From NCBI RefSeq assembly GCF_009856445.1, contig NZ_WMFA01000002.1, forward strand, positions 930,001 through 994,000: 64,000 nt of DNA, written 5' to 3'. The stretch's first letter is position 1. Each line of letters starts with the position of its first letter. The notes beneath the pieces are model-generated. The model searched no databases. It was not told the origin of the DNA and saw nothing but the letters and a program-made list of their open reading frames with translations. This DNA is from Halobacillus litoralis (GTDB lineage: Bacteria; Bacillota; Bacilli; Bacillales; Halobacillaceae). A program made the position numbers and the translations under genes. Shown one piece after another: positions 35,471-45,188 of the stretch.

Positions 35471-36781
35471 TCAGCTACGTCTTCTAGCGAATATTTTAAT
35501 TGGCGTTCCTTCGAAACCGAAGGCTTCACGAATCCTGTTTTCTAAAAATCGCTCATAAGTGAAATGCATCAATTCAGGTTCATTGACAAACACCACAAAG
35601 CTTGGCGGTTTGACAGAAACTTGAGTGGCATAAAAGATCTTCAGCTTTTGACCTTTGATGGATGGAGATGGATTCATAGCAAGAGCGTCCATGATCACTT
35701 CGTTAAGCAGATTCGTCTGCACACGCTTCGCATGATTCTCGCTTGCTTCCAACACTTTTGGAATCAGTGTATGAATCCGTTTTTTTGTTTTGGCAGATAA
35801 AAAGACGACTGGAGCATAGTCCAGGAAACGGAACTGATCCCGAACCTTATCCTCAAACTCTTTCATCGTTTTTTCATCTGTCTCCACAGTATCCCATTTG
35901 TTGACAACAATAATGACAGCTTTTCCGGCTTCATGGGCATAGCCCGCAATCTTTTTGTCCTGTTCTTGAATCCCATCATCTGCATCAATTAATGCCAAAA
36001 CAACATCCGAGCGTTCAATCGCTTTTAAAGCCCTCATGATGCTGTACTTTTCGGTCGTTTCATAAACTTTGCCTCGTTTTCTCATGCCGGCTGTATCAAT
36101 GATCACATAATCTCGATCGTCTTTTGTGAAAGGAGTATCAATGGCATCCCTTGTCGTACCTGCGATATCACTGACAATTACGCGTTCCTGACCAAGAAGA
36201 CTGTTTACGAGCGACGATTTTCCTACGTTCGGTCGTCCGATCAAGCTGAAACGAATGGTATCATCATCGATCTCTTCCTGAATTTTTTCCGGGAAGTGGC
36301 TCACTACTTCATCCAGCATATCGCCGAGTCCCAGACCATGTGTACCCGAAATCGGGAAAGGTTCACCAAAACCGAGGGAATAGAATTCATATATGTTTTC
36401 CCTCATTTCAGGATTGTCTACCTTGTTCACTGCAAGTACCACCGGTTTATTCGATTTGAATAATAGCTTGGCTACTTCTTCGTCAGCCCCTGTAATTCCA
36501 TCACGGCCGTTCACCATGAAAACGATGACATCCGCTTCATCGATCGCTACTTGGGCCTGTGCTCTCATTTGCACGAGCAACGGCTCGTCTCCAAGTTCAA
36601 TTCCACCTGTATCAATGACATTGAAACGAGTGGTCAACCATTCCGCTTCTGCATAAATCCGGTCCCTTGTGACACCGGGCGTATCTTCTACAATTGAAAT
36701 TCTCTCTCCGACCAGTCGGTTAAATATCGTTGATTTCCCAACATTCGGTCGTCCTACAATAGCAATTACTGATTTTCTCAT
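35471..36781 (-). CDS. der: ribosome biogenesis GTPase Der
   Basis: Der (EngA) has two tandem G domains and a C-terminal KH-like domain, and it matures the 50S subunit. G1 motifs are GRPNVGKST (~10-18) and GRPNVGKSS (~183-191); DTGGI and DTAGMRKRG are the G3 boxes, and NKVD and NKWD the G4 boxes. The 436 residues are the normal Bacillus length. It is upstream of gpsA, as in B. subtilis. Confidence 0.97.
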   Translation of the reverse strand: MRKSVIAIVGRPNVGKSTIFNRLVGERISIVEDTPGVTRDRIYAEAEWLTTRFNVIDTGGIELGDEPLLVQMRAQAQVAIDEADVIVFMVNGRDGITGADEEVAKLLFKSNKPVVLAVNKVDNPEMRENIYEFYSLGFGEPFPISGTHGLGLGDMLDEVVSHFPEKIQEEIDDDTIRFSLIGRPNVGKSSLVNSLLGQERVIVSDIAGTTRDAIDTPFTKDDRDYVIIDTAGMRKRGKVYETTEKYSIMRALKAIERSDVVLALIDADDGIQEQDKKIAGYAHEAGKAVIIVVNKWDTVETDEKTMKEFEDKVRDQFRFLDYAPVVFLSAKTKKRIHTLIPKVLEASENHAKRVQTNLLNEVIMDALAMNPSPSIKGQKLKIFYATQVSVKPPSFVVFVNEPELMHFTYERFLENRIREAFGFEGTPIKIFARRRS

Positions 36782-36847
36782 GAAAGGATCATCCTTTCTT
36801 TATTTCTATTTTCATTATTCCATGTTTCCTCAGTAGTGAAAAGCAAA

Positions 36848-36903
36848 AAAATACTGCTCTTCCCCGGGCGATGGTTTAATAGCCCATCTTCCGAAGAACA
36901 GCA
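36848..36903 (-). terminator. terminator between ypzH and der
   Basis: On the minus strand CTGCTGTTCTTCGG and a GGGGAAGAGCAG arm form an interrupted stem with an inner GATGGGC/GCCC pairing, followed by TATTTTTTTGC. It ends the yphA-yphB-ypzH transcript. Confidence 0.75.
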
Positions 36904-36958
36904 GGAAGCCATTAACTTTATTATCTTAGCAAACTTTAGAAAAAGAAACAATTCTTTC

Positions 36959-37144
36959 TCAGTGCTTGACGATAATATAGAGTTGATCACTTAATGCATG
37001 AGCGATTCCATCTAAAATAGCTTCTAAGTTCGCTGCTATAGCTTCCATCTCTTCCTTCGTATCGCATTTAAATACAGCTGCACTGCCATGAACCCGATCA
37101 TCCTCCGTAGTCACGGCTGCCAAAATGGCCTTCTCCATTTTCAT
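36959..37144 (-). CDS. ypzH: capping complex subunit for YIEGIA
   Basis: This 61-residue soluble protein (MKMEKAILAAVTTEDDRVHGSAAVFKC...) has the pattern of the small partner gene found after YIEGIA-family genes in spore formers. GGAGG lies 8 bases before the ATG, and the start overlaps the yphB stop by 4 bp. A role in sporulation is inferred from distribution; no biochemical role is known to me. Confidence 0.8.
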   Translation of the reverse strand: MKMEKAILAAVTTEDDRVHGSAAVFKCDTKEEMEAIAANLEAILDGIAHALSDQLYIIVKH

Positions 37145-38025
37145 GAATGATTCCTCCTACCTTTTCTCGAAGGCATTTGTATTGCATTTTCAAGGACGGG
37201 TACGTGTTCAATAATCTCCTTCGCTCGTTTAGAATCCTTCTCTTGAGGAAGAATGAACACACCAATCCTTCCATCATTCAAGTCTCTCTTGATCAATGGC
37301 ACGAGAGCGGGAGTACCTGAATCCCTGAAAACTCCAAGGGTTACAGAAACGTCATGCAAAATAGCCTGTCGTTGACCGAGGTTAGCAATGGTGGAACGCA
37401 CACTGAATTCTTTAGGGGTCAATACAAAGCCCATTCCATATTTCATAATCTCTTCCTGACGCTCAGGTAAACCAATGTTCATAATGTAAATGTTATCCAC
37501 ATACAACCCGGCTCCGTCGAAGGATATGGCCTTCTCTTCTACCGTTACGATATCGGAGAGCTTGGACCCGCTCATCAACATTCCAGATAGAAGGAAACAT
37601 ACGATAGCAGCACCTAAAGCCACCCAAACATTAAGGGCTAAGTAACAAAGAGTTACGACAAAAGAAGTGAAGATAACAAGGTAATTCCTGCTTTCGAAAG
37701 CCACCGCTATTCCTTCAATATACGTATTGCCCCGAGGGACAAGTTCATAAGAGTCCATTTCTGTTAATGTATTCCTCTCCATATTACGCACTTCCCGAAA
37801 TTGTGAAGCCGCTAACGTCAAAAAGGTCACGGCTGTGAATTCTTTTTCCATAATAGAAGGAATGGCTATGGTTCCCAGTGCTGCTGCAATAAACCCTAAA
37901 GATAAATGGATGATCTTCCCATGAAGATAAGTAGGGTATTGCCTGTAATCCGTACGAAGCATAAAGACTCGAAGTGCTGTACCGACAAGGATTCCTAAAA
38001 TAATGGGATACGTGTATTCATTCAC
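37141..38025 (-). CDS. yphB: YIEGIA-family membrane protein
   Basis: The 294-residue protein is named for the motif YIEGIA, visible in NTYIEGIAVAFESRNYLVI (~107-125). It has about six N-terminal membrane helices and a soluble C-terminal half (from ~165). The GTG start at 38025 overlaps the yphA stop (GTGA) and has AAAGGAG before it. The gene is widespread only in endospore formers, so a spore-envelope role is inferred. Confidence 0.85.
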   Translation of the reverse strand: MNEYTYPIILGILVGTALRVFMLRTDYRQYPTYLHGKIIHLSLGFIAAALGTIAIPSIMEKEFTAVTFLTLAASQFREVRNMERNTLTEMDSYELVPRGNTYIEGIAVAFESRNYLVIFTSFVVTLCYLALNVWVALGAAIVCFLLSGMLMSGSKLSDIVTVEEKAISFDGAGLYVDNIYIMNIGLPERQEEIMKYGMGFVLTPKEFSVRSTIANLGQRQAILHDVSVTLGVFRDSGTPALVPLIKRDLNDGRIGVFILPQEKDSKRAKEIIEHVPVLENAIQMPSRKGRRNHS

Positions 38026-38615
38026 ACAAAAGCAGCTCCTTTTGATATGGATTTTCTTTTTTTACGTATCGATCTCTTCAATTGCTCCATGCCATGAAAA
38101 AGGAGCAGAACAAATACCCCTTTGATCCAAAAAGAAAGCATCAAGTGAGTGGCAATCAGCCCTTCATTTTGATAAAGGGCGAAGATAAGGAAAGAGAATA
38201 AGGTACCCCCGGCATTCGTTAACATCCATAGACCGATCTGGCCACCTACATCCTTAATAAAAATTCGAAGGAGACCCGCAATCACAAGAGTGAACAGTGA
38301 AAGACCCGGAAAGTTTACCCATATTGGGTGAACAATAAGAAACATCCAAACAGCAGCGTAACCAATACTAAGAATGAACGGCCAGAAATAATCAAACAAT
38401 GACCTTCTTATCGATATATATAGGTAGGTTCCGAGAACGACAAGGGTAATAATATGAATGTAAAATTGCCCTTTTTGACTCCAGGAAAGCATGTCATATG
38501 TACACATAAAGACACCTAAAACCAGTAACAAATCGCGTTTGAATTTCCTTTTATGAATGAAAAAAACAGCTATAATTGTTAGTGACCACGCAAACCAATA
38601 AAAGGTTGCCTCCAA
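38022..38615 (-). CDS. yphA: YphA-like membrane protein
   Basis: The 197-residue integral membrane protein has about six hydrophobic helices and a basic C-terminus (LKRSIRKKRKSISKG). The start is a TTG with GGGAGG 8 bases upstream. The position before yphB and the size match B. subtilis YphA. Function unknown. First gene of yphA-yphB-ypzH. Confidence 0.78.
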   Translation of the reverse strand: MEATFYWFAWSLTIIAVFFIHKRKFKRDLLLVLGVFMCTYDMLSWSQKGQFYIHIITLVVLGTYLYISIRRSLFDYFWPFILSIGYAAVWMFLIVHPIWVNFPGLSLFTLVIAGLLRIFIKDVGGQIGLWMLTNAGGTLFSFLIFALYQNEGLIATHLMLSFWIKGVFVLLLFHGMEQLKRSIRKKRKSISKGAAFV

Positions 38616-38738
38616 GACTCACACCTCCCAAGCTTCACCAATTATTATGTGTGGTTCATGAAAGCTTTAAACATTTTCTATAAAGAAACAGGAATAACCT
38701 TTTGTGCTTACTACTTATTAAACAATATGGCAGGTTTC

Positions 38739-39262
38739 TTGAAGACTCAGTTTCGAGACTTTTGTTAAGTGGATGGGGCTGCGGGGAATGACTCGCTTTC
38801 CGCGGCAGCGCGGTGAGCCTCCTCAGGCTGACGCCTTCCGGGGTCTCACCTAGCACTCTTTTCCCGCAGGAGTCTCACCATTCCCCTCCGCCCCTTAACC
38901 AAGTATGGTTCTCGAAACCACTTCTAAAAGATCAGCTTGAATAATGAAGCGAAATGAATCATATAAAATTTCCTACTGCTGGCTGCCAGAACTTAAGGCT
39001 TGATATAGAGCGTTTTATGCCTACTTAGGATAGAGGAATAAGAGACACTCACTTTCGGTATAGGGGTTCGTTCCACTTCTCCACAAATGGGGTGGTTGGG
39101 AAGCTGCGAGACTCCCGTGGGAGAAGGAGATAGGCGAGATTCCGCAGGACGCAGTCCGAGGAAGCTCGGCGCTCCCCCACAGGAAAGCGAGTTGCTTCCC
39201 AGCCACCCCTAACGCTTAACCAGGCAACGAACCCTGGAAACATCTCGAAACTGAGTCTTCAA
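38739..39262. repeat. composite repeat with 20-bp inverted termini (MITE-like)
   Basis: The element begins TTGAAGACTCAGTTTCGAGA (38739-38758) and ends with its exact reverse complement (39243-39262), 524 bp in total. Inside are module A (38750-38918, itself ending TCTCGAAACC) and module B (~39060-39262). Each is a long imperfect hairpin, and a spacer containing GGATAGAGGA separates them. The same A-spacer-B layout occurs at 9.85-10.3 kb, and the termini recur at 63.1 kb. No conserved reading frame is present, so it is non-coding and non-autonomous. Confidence 0.9.
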
Positions 39263-39311
39263 CTAAAGGGAGCTTATGTTTAAGAAGCATAGAAAAAAAT
39301 ACATAAAAAAA

Positions 39312-39333
39312 CCTATGACAAATTTGTCATAGG
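39312..39333 (-). terminator. terminator after fni
   Basis: CCTATGACAAATTTGTCATAGG, a perfect palindrome followed on the minus strand by TTTTTTTATG. Confidence 0.9.
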
Positions 39334-39334
39334 C

Positions 39335-40357
39335 TTATTTCATTCTTTGGTCATACCATTGTTTCGTATAACCGAACTTCACATGTGCTTTTCCATTCAG
39401 TTCCTTGGGGTGGAGAGCATTTTGAAGCATCATAGCAATTTTGAATTCGTGTAGAATATGATGAATCTCCTGAATTAACTCTTCCCTTCCTTCATTCACT
39501 AATATCTTTAACAATGATCCGGCCATTCCGAACCCTTTTGCACCAAGCACCATAGCCTTTGCTCCATCAAGGCCATGACGAACGCCTCCTGATGCGAAAA
39601 CATGCAAATCATCTCGAATTGACGCTTCAAGTACTGAAACCGGAGTGGGAATGCCCCAATTATTAAAGGAAGTATATGCACGCTCACGCCGCATGTTTTC
39701 GACTTTAGAGAAGTTAGTCCCCCCTCTTCCACCTACGTCCAGGTGACGAACACCCATTTGATAGAGAATATCCGCAGTTTCTTTCGACATTCCATAACCC
39801 ACTTCTTTTACAATCACCGGAACGTCCATGTGGTCAATGATGCTCTGAATTCTGTGCATACGATGTGAAAAATCACGATCTCCTTCAGGCATGATCATTT
39901 CTTGAAGCGTATTGATATGAATTTGCAGAGCATTGGCATCTAGCATACGAACCGCTTCCCTTGCCTGCTCTAATGTTGCTTCACTACCAACATTAGCAAA
40001 AATGACACCTTCAAGATTCGCTTCTCTGACAATTTCATATGTTCTTCGCTCTTCGGTATTTTTTAATGCCGACATTTGAGAACCGACAGCCATCCCAATC
40101 CCCGTTTCTTTTGCTGCTAGAGCCAAGTCACGGTTGATAGCCATGGTCTCTTCTCCGCCACCGCCAGTCATCGCATTAACAAAAAGAGGGGAACTTAAAT
40201 AAAGTTCCCCCACTTGTATATTCATCTGTATATCCTCGAAATTGAGACGGGCAAGACTTTGATGAACAATTTCGATGTCATCAAAATGATTATGAATCTC
40301 CCGTTCGTGACTGATGGCGTGGCGGATATGGTCAATCTTCCTTTCAGATCTGCTCAT
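39335..40357 (-). CDS. fni: type 2 isopentenyl-diphosphate delta-isomerase
   Basis: This FMN-dependent enzyme interconverts IPP and DMAPP and so feeds the heptaprenyl synthase at 27-29 kb. Visible motifs are RKIDHI near the start, NAMTGGGGEET (~62-72), VGSQMSAL, VKEVGYGMS and GGRGGTNFS. The start is uncertain: the ATG at 40357 has TAGGG 6 bases upstream and gives 340 residues, while the open frame extends to 40405. It follows the S1-like gene. Confidence 0.93.
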   Translation of the reverse strand: MSRSERKIDHIRHAISHEREIHNHFDDIEIVHQSLARLNFEDIQMNIQVGELYLSSPLFVNAMTGGGGEETMAINRDLALAAKETGIGMAVGSQMSALKNTEERRTYEIVREANLEGVIFANVGSEATLEQAREAVRMLDANALQIHINTLQEMIMPEGDRDFSHRMHRIQSIIDHMDVPVIVKEVGYGMSKETADILYQMGVRHLDVGGRGGTNFSKVENMRRERAYTSFNNWGIPTPVSVLEASIRDDLHVFASGGVRHGLDGAKAMVLGAKGFGMAGSLLKILVNEGREELIQEIHHILHEFKIAMMLQNALHPKELNGKAHVKFGYTKQWYDQRMK

Positions 40358-40431
40358 ATCCATCCCTACTTCTTTTAAGCACATCACCATTGTTGATGGT
40401 TCCAAGAGCCATCACTTAATGGTTCAGGAGC

Positions 40432-41574
40432 TTATTTTTTATATTTATCGAGCTTGTCGCCAATCATATCACTTAAAGAGAATCCGGAATTGTCATCTTC
40501 TTTCTCATACTGTTGAATTTCAGCACGAGTCTCGTCACGCTCTAACTCTTTCATGCTTAATGAAAGGCGTTTAGCGTCCTCGTCAACATCCAGAACTTTC
40601 ACTTCCACCGTTTGTCCTTCTTCTAAGACTTCATCAGGTGTACCGATGTGGCGGTTGGAAATTTGAGAAATGTGGACAAGACCTTCTACTCCAGGGAACA
40701 CTTCGACGAAAGCACCGAAGCTTACGAGACGACGAACCGTTCCTTCAAGAGTTTCACCAGGGTTCACTTTTGAAGTGATGTCATGCCATGGTCCTGGCTG
40801 TGTAGCTTTCAAAGAAAGAGAAATTCTTTCATTGTCACGATCGACAGAAAGCACTTTTACTTTGACTTCTTGGCCTTCTTCTACAACATCAGATGCTTTT
40901 TCCACATGCTGATGAGATAACTGGGAGATATGTACTAGTCCGTCAATACCTCCAAGATTTACGAAAGCACCAAAGTCTGTCAAACGTTGTACAGTACCTT
41001 CGATGACTTGTCCTTCTTCTAGAGATTGTAGCACTTCATGCTTCTTCGCTGATTCTTCTTGTTCAACGACTGCACGGTGGGAAAGGATTACACGATTTTG
41101 CTCACGATCCAATTCCACGACTTTTAAGGAAAGTGTTTTTCCTTTGTAGTCTTCAAAATCTTCAACGTAATACGTTTCAACCAAAGAAGCTGGAATGAAT
41201 CCACGCAGACCGATATCAACAACAAGCCCGCCTTTAACTACATCTTTAACTTCAGCTTCAAAGATTTCTCCGCTCTCGAACTTAGCTTCCAAATCTTCCC
41301 ATGCCTGATCTGCATCAACGGCACGCTTAGAAAGTACGATTTCATCATCTTCCACTTTCTTCACTTGCAGAGTGAGCTCGTCTCCTTCACTCACTGCATC
41401 TGAAGCTTTTTCTACATGAAGGCTGGATAATTCACTGATAGGTACAATACCTTCGACTTTATATCCAACATCTACGAGGACCTGTTTTTCTTCAATCTTC
41501 ACGACTTTACCAGTCACGATGTCCCCTGCAGAGAATTCTTTCATTCCAGATACTTCTTGATTCATTTCATCCAT
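40432..41574 (-). CDS. rpsA: ribosomal protein S1-like RNA-binding protein
   Basis: The 380-residue protein has four S1 domains (about 15-85, 100-168, 188-258, 272-345), each with the G-x-V-x-x-x-x-x-F/V-V-x-x-G pattern and the HISQ(L/I)S loop in repeats 3 and 4. It is the YpfD homologue of Bacillus; a true E. coli-like S1 has six domains. The ATG has AAGGAGG 9 bases upstream. It probably binds mRNA or ribosomes. Confidence 0.94.
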   Translation of the reverse strand: MDEMNQEVSGMKEFSAGDIVTGKVVKIEEKQVLVDVGYKVEGIVPISELSSLHVEKASDAVSEGDELTLQVKKVEDDEIVLSKRAVDADQAWEDLEAKFESGEIFEAEVKDVVKGGLVVDIGLRGFIPASLVETYYVEDFEDYKGKTLSLKVVELDREQNRVILSHRAVVEQEESAKKHEVLQSLEEGQVIEGTVQRLTDFGAFVNLGGIDGLVHISQLSHQHVEKASDVVEEGQEVKVKVLSVDRDNERISLSLKATQPGPWHDITSKVNPGETLEGTVRRLVSFGAFVEVFPGVEGLVHISQISNRHIGTPDEVLEEGQTVEVKVLDVDEDAKRLSLSMKELERDETRAEIQQYEKEDDNSGFSLSDMIGDKLDKYKK

Positions 41575-41677
41575 ACCAAGCTACCTCCTTCAAATTCCGA
41601 CACAACCTAATAATACAGAAATGCCCTTTTGTCTAACTTCTAATATTTAGAGCATTTTGTCAAGTGATTACGCCTCA

Positions 41678-42259
41678 TCATTGATGAATTTTATGCAATT
41701 GTCTGATTTCTTCCATGATCCGATCCGTAACAACCTGGGCAGAAGCTTTCTGTTCACGATATTCTGTCATATCAATCGGTTCACCATAAACCACTTTCAA
41801 TCTCTTAAACCTTTTATATGGACCGATGATGGCGCAGGGAACAATCGCAGCTTCGGACCTTAATGCAAAGAAACCAGCCCCGGCAAGACCTTTGCCGATT
41901 TCGCCGTTTTTCTGCCTTGTGCCTTCAGGAAATAGTCCAAGCGCGTGCCCTTCTTTCAAAATATCCAGACCTTTTCGTAAGGCGTTTCTGTCCCTCATGC
42001 CACGTTTGATCGGAAAAGCATGGACTTTTTTCAATATACCCCCAATTAATGGGTTTTTAAACAACTCTTCTTTCGCTAGGAAGTAAATATTCCGGCTGCT
42101 TGTTATACCTACAACCGGTGGGTCCATGTTGGAAATGTGATTGGAACAAATAATGACTGGGCCTTCTGCAGGAATGTTCTTCTTTCCGACAATCTTTATT
42201 CTGTACATCGGATATAAGATGATGCTGCACAAAGCTTTTCCTAATTTATATAAGTTCAT
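41678..42259 (-). CDS. plsC: 1-acyl-sn-glycerol-3-phosphate acyltransferase
   Basis: This PlsC-family acyltransferase makes phosphatidic acid. The catalytic NHISNMDPP (H-x4-D) lies near 37-45 and [10 protein letters not shown] near 112. The 193 residues and N-terminal hydrophobic segment fit a membrane-associated enzyme. Its start overlaps cmk by 4 bp. The cmk-plsC-rpsA order is common in Bacillaceae. Confidence 0.93.
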   Translation of the reverse strand: MNLYKLGKALCSIILYPMYRIKIVGKKNIPAEGPVIICSNHISNMDPPVVGITSSRNIYFLAKEELFKNPLIGGILKKVHAFPIKRGMRDRNALRKGLDILKEGHALGLFPEGTRQKNGEIGKGLAGAGFFALRSEAAIVPCAIIGPYKRFKRLKVVYGEPIDMTEYREQKASAQVVTDRIMEEIRQLHKIHQ

Positions 42260-42942
42260 CCCTGGTCCCCTTTCTTCCTTCTATCATTTACGATGTTTAA
42301 AATGCCCTCGACCACTTGATCAATATTCATGGACGTTGTATCGATCTCAATGGCATCCTCTGCTTTAACCAACGGGGCAATTTCCCGATTAGAGTCGATT
42401 TCATCTCTTTTTCTAATCTCCTCTTTCAATTGTTGTAGATCAGAAGAAAAACCCTTTTCAATATTTTCTTTATGACGCCTCTCCGCTCTTTCTTCAACAG
42501 AAGCAATCATAAAGATCTTCACTTCGGCGTCTGGAAGCACATGGGTTCCAATGTCACGACCATCCATGACCACACCCTTGTCCTTGACGAGTTCCTGCTG
42601 TCTTTGCACCATTTCTTCACGGACGTTTTTGTGTTTAGCTACAATCGATACTTGATTAGTAACTTCTGCTGTCCTGATTTCATCTGACACATCTTGTTGG
42701 TCGAGAATAACTCTCTGACCGGAATCACTTTGAATAAGGTTCAATTCAGATTGACTCAGGAGCTGAGCCAGACCATCCTCATCTTCGAGTGAAACGCCTT
42801 GTTTTAACGCCTTCCATGTTAATGCTCGATACATTGCACCTGTATCCACATAAATAAAAGATAGCTTTTCTGCGACTTTTTTTGCTACAGTACTTTTTCC
42901 GGCTGCCGCTGGGCCGTCAATGGCAATTGTCATTGTGTTCAT
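42256..42942 (-). CDS. cmk: cytidylate kinase
   Basis: Cmk phosphorylates CMP and dCMP. The P-loop GPAAAGKST follows the start ([17 protein letters not shown]), then [11 protein letters not shown] and the conserved [11 protein letters not shown]. The ATG at 42942 (11 bases after GGAGG) gives 228 residues, close to B. subtilis; the frame opens 10 codons earlier. It is translationally coupled to plsC. Confidence 0.96.
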   Translation of the reverse strand: MNTMTIAIDGPAAAGKSTVAKKVAEKLSFIYVDTGAMYRALTWKALKQGVSLEDEDGLAQLLSQSELNLIQSDSGQRVILDQQDVSDEIRTAEVTNQVSIVAKHKNVREEMVQRQQELVKDKGVVMDGRDIGTHVLPDAEVKIFMIASVEERAERRHKENIEKGFSSDLQQLKEEIRKRDEIDSNREIAPLVKAEDAIEIDTTSMNIDQVVEGILNIVNDRRKKGDQG

Positions 42943-42972
42943 ACGATCCGTATCCTCCATCTGTCTTATCAA

Positions 42973-43005
42973 AGAGAAAACGCACTGGTACAGCGCGTTT
43001 TCTCT
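42973..43005 (-). terminator. terminator between ypfA and cmk
   Basis: AGAGAAAACGC and GCGTTTTCTCT form an 11-bp stem around ACTGGTACAGC. The T run after it on the minus strand is short (TTTG). Confidence 0.7.
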
Positions 43006-43064
43006 AAAATTTTCGCTTAATGATCACAGTCAAGAATAACATAAATCTACTATGAAAATCCATT

Positions 43065-43730
43065 TTATTTGAGTGCTCGCACTCGTGCCTGCATCTGTTG
43101 TTCAAAACAATATTTGATAATCAACTGTCTGTCCTTTTCATGAATATCAATAAATTCAATAGAAACCCTCTCATGCTGGGAATCTTTCGCAGGGATAACC
43201 CGAATCACTTTACCGTCGGCAAACACATAATGGATCTCCCCTGTATTCATGGGAAGAACAAGCGTCAAGCCGATCTTTTCCTCTTCTTCTAATTTATTGG
43301 AGGGCGACTGTCTTAACATGACCCCTCCACCACTAATATCGCTCGTAATCGTAGGAAAAGATAACGTGTTGCTTTCTACAGCTACATCCACAGAGGCATC
43401 AACACGTACATATTTGCGTCTTTGAACCCTATTCAATTCTTCCATGCCGGGAAAAAACAAACCTATAACTGGAATGTTTCTTTTTTCCCGTGCCATCACC
43501 TCTGTCTTAAACCAATAAACCGATTCGTCTTGACCAACAAAACTTGCTTGAAATTGTGTGCCGTCCAGAAAAAATCCTGTCCGGCCAGTCTTTGTATGTA
43601 CAGGATAATCAATGTAAATTTTACTACCTTCAAAGTCCACCAATTTACACTTGTATTGATCGACTTCATCCACTTCTGGTTTTCTTAACTCTAGCGTAAG
43701 AGGTGTCCCCACCTTCAAATTCTGCATCAT
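43065..43730 (-). CDS. ypfA: YcgR-like PilZ protein (flagellar brake, c-di-GMP receptor)
   Basis: The 221-residue protein has an N-terminal YcgR/YpfA domain (~1-90) and a C-terminal PilZ domain. The PilZ domain carries the c-di-GMP binding residues RRKYVR (~99-104) and DISGGG (~131-136). The B. subtilis homologue YpfA (MotI) binds c-di-GMP and brakes the flagellar motor. Together with cheR it suggests a motile cell with c-di-GMP signalling. Confidence 0.9.
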   Translation of the reverse strand: MMQNLKVGTPLTLELRKPEVDEVDQYKCKLVDFEGSKIYIDYPVHTKTGRTGFFLDGTQFQASFVGQDESVYWFKTEVMAREKRNIPVIGLFFPGMEELNRVQRRKYVRVDASVDVAVESNTLSFPTITSDISGGGVMLRQSPSNKLEEEEKIGLTLVLPMNTGEIHYVFADGKVIRVIPAKDSQHERVSIEFIDIHEKDRQLIIKYCFEQQMQARVRALK

Positions 43731-43805
43731 GCTCCCCCTCTATATACATGATTACATTATCTCATGCCTCTCTAAAAAAAGGAAGATAATAGGTATAAAG
43801 ACAGA

Positions 43806-43836
43806 GAAAAAGAACCCTGTTCAAAGGGTTCTTTTT
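43806..43836 (-). terminator. terminator after ypeB
   Basis: AAAAAGAACCC-TGTTCAAA-GGGTTCTTTTT just after the ypeB stop, with an uninterrupted U tail. Confidence 0.92.
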
Positions 43837-45177
43837 TTAAACTTCCTGGTTGAACTTCATCTCTGCTTTTTTCAACGTTTCCACTTTTTCTTCCTGTCCA
43901 TTGGTCGCATTAATAAAGATACGATAAGTCGTATTTTCCATCGTAGCAAGGAATTCATAACAAAGCACTTGTTCATTGACATCATTTTCTATCACAGAAA
44001 GATGATTCTCCTGTACTTTGACATTTGGATTCACTTTTGCTCTTGCTTCTTCCAATGAAATTTCAGGTTCGTTAAGCTCTCGCTCACTATGGAAATTATA
44101 GTAATCACGCGAACTCATCCCGAGGACTTCTCCATTATCAAGCGCCACTTTTACTACAACAGAATCAGGGAAGAATCTGACGTCATTCTGAGTGTAAAGA
44201 AAACGGAAAACACCCATGTTGTCGTATTGATTACTTTCGACGAGCTCTAAGTTAGATATTTTCAAGCGTTTGGCATATTTTTTCGCTTTTTCAGACGCTT
44301 CATAAAGGGAAATTTTCGGCTCAGCGACTTTACGGCTGATCATGATCGTCAAAGGATGTCCTCCTTTTTCCGTCAAGTCGATGTACCCATTTTTGTCACC
44401 GTTTTGAAAGGAAGCCGTGTACATTGGTACATCCGCACCTTTTCCTGATTTAGTAACTGTGAGTTTATCTGTTGGTACTTTTTCGAGCCATTGACTAGCG
44501 ATTTCCTTTGCTTGCTTTTCATCAACTCTTTCACCTTCAAGGTTTCGGAAGCTCTTCTGCGGCCCGGAAGAACCAAGACTTGTATTCGTTACTGATCCTT
44601 CGAAACCATCCACAGACTGCTCTACGGTCTTGAATCCATTGACGATGGTATTATCTCCAACTTCATCATTGGTGGCTAAAGCAAGTTCCACATCCATCCA
44701 CCTTAGATTATCTTTCATGACAACATTTTGTACTTTTCTCAGTTCCCCTTCAATTTCACCCGACTTTTTGTGAAGCTCCTCAAGCATTTGGATTTCTTCT
44801 TCACTGAGAGGTTTCTTTTCCAGGTCTCGAACAGCTGTCCGATAAGTAAACTCACCGATGTCGTGTAAGAATTCTTCCGTCTTATTGAAAGGAAGAAGTG
44901 TCAGTGGCAGCTGGCCTACATCTGAACTTGCATCAGAAGAAATCTTCCATATTTCAGCGAGTTGAGGGGATAACCGGTTTCGAGAGTTCATCGCTAAGCT
45001 TGAACCGATTTTGTCATGGAGAAGATCGACATTGTAAGTCAGTTCATGAAATGCCCTTTGATAACTGTTTTCAGCCTGGATCAAGACAGCATTTTTGTCC
45101 TGATTTTCTTTATAGCCCCAAATGCCTGCACCAACCGTAGTTAAACTTAGTAATATGATGGCAATCCATTTACCCAT
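43837..45177 (-). CDS. ypeB: germination protein YpeB
   Basis: YpeB keeps the cortex lytic enzyme SleB inactive and stable in the dormant spore. The 446 residues comprise an N-terminal membrane anchor (~5-22), a helical N-domain (to ~200) and three C-terminal PepSY-type domains (for example DEKQAKEIASQWLEKVPTDKL, SLYEASEKAKKYAK, SLEEARAKVNPNVKV). It follows sleB after 11 bp, the standard bicistronic arrangement. Confidence 0.95.
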   Translation of the reverse strand: MGKWIAIILLSLTTVGAGIWGYKENQDKNAVLIQAENSYQRAFHELTYNVDLLHDKIGSSLAMNSRNRLSPQLAEIWKISSDASSDVGQLPLTLLPFNKTEEFLHDIGEFTYRTAVRDLEKKPLSEEEIQMLEELHKKSGEIEGELRKVQNVVMKDNLRWMDVELALATNDEVGDNTIVNGFKTVEQSVDGFEGSVTNTSLGSSGPQKSFRNLEGERVDEKQAKEIASQWLEKVPTDKLTVTKSGKGADVPMYTASFQNGDKNGYIDLTEKGGHPLTIMISRKVAEPKISLYEASEKAKKYAKRLKISNLELVESNQYDNMGVFRFLYTQNDVRFFPDSVVVKVALDNGEVLGMSSRDYYNFHSERELNEPEISLEEARAKVNPNVKVQENHLSVIENDVNEQVLCYEFLATMENTTYRIFINATNGQEEKVETLKKAEMKFNQEV

Positions 45178-45188
45178 ACGCCCACCTC

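Noticed and set aside
36778-36990. 70-codon frame between der and ypzH
   Set aside because: It spans the ypzH terminator and low-complexity sequence and has no supported start.
38656-39243. 61-66-codon frames in the 38.7-39.2 kb gap
   Set aside because: Same repeat family; frames differ from those of the 10 kb copy and have no ribosome sites.
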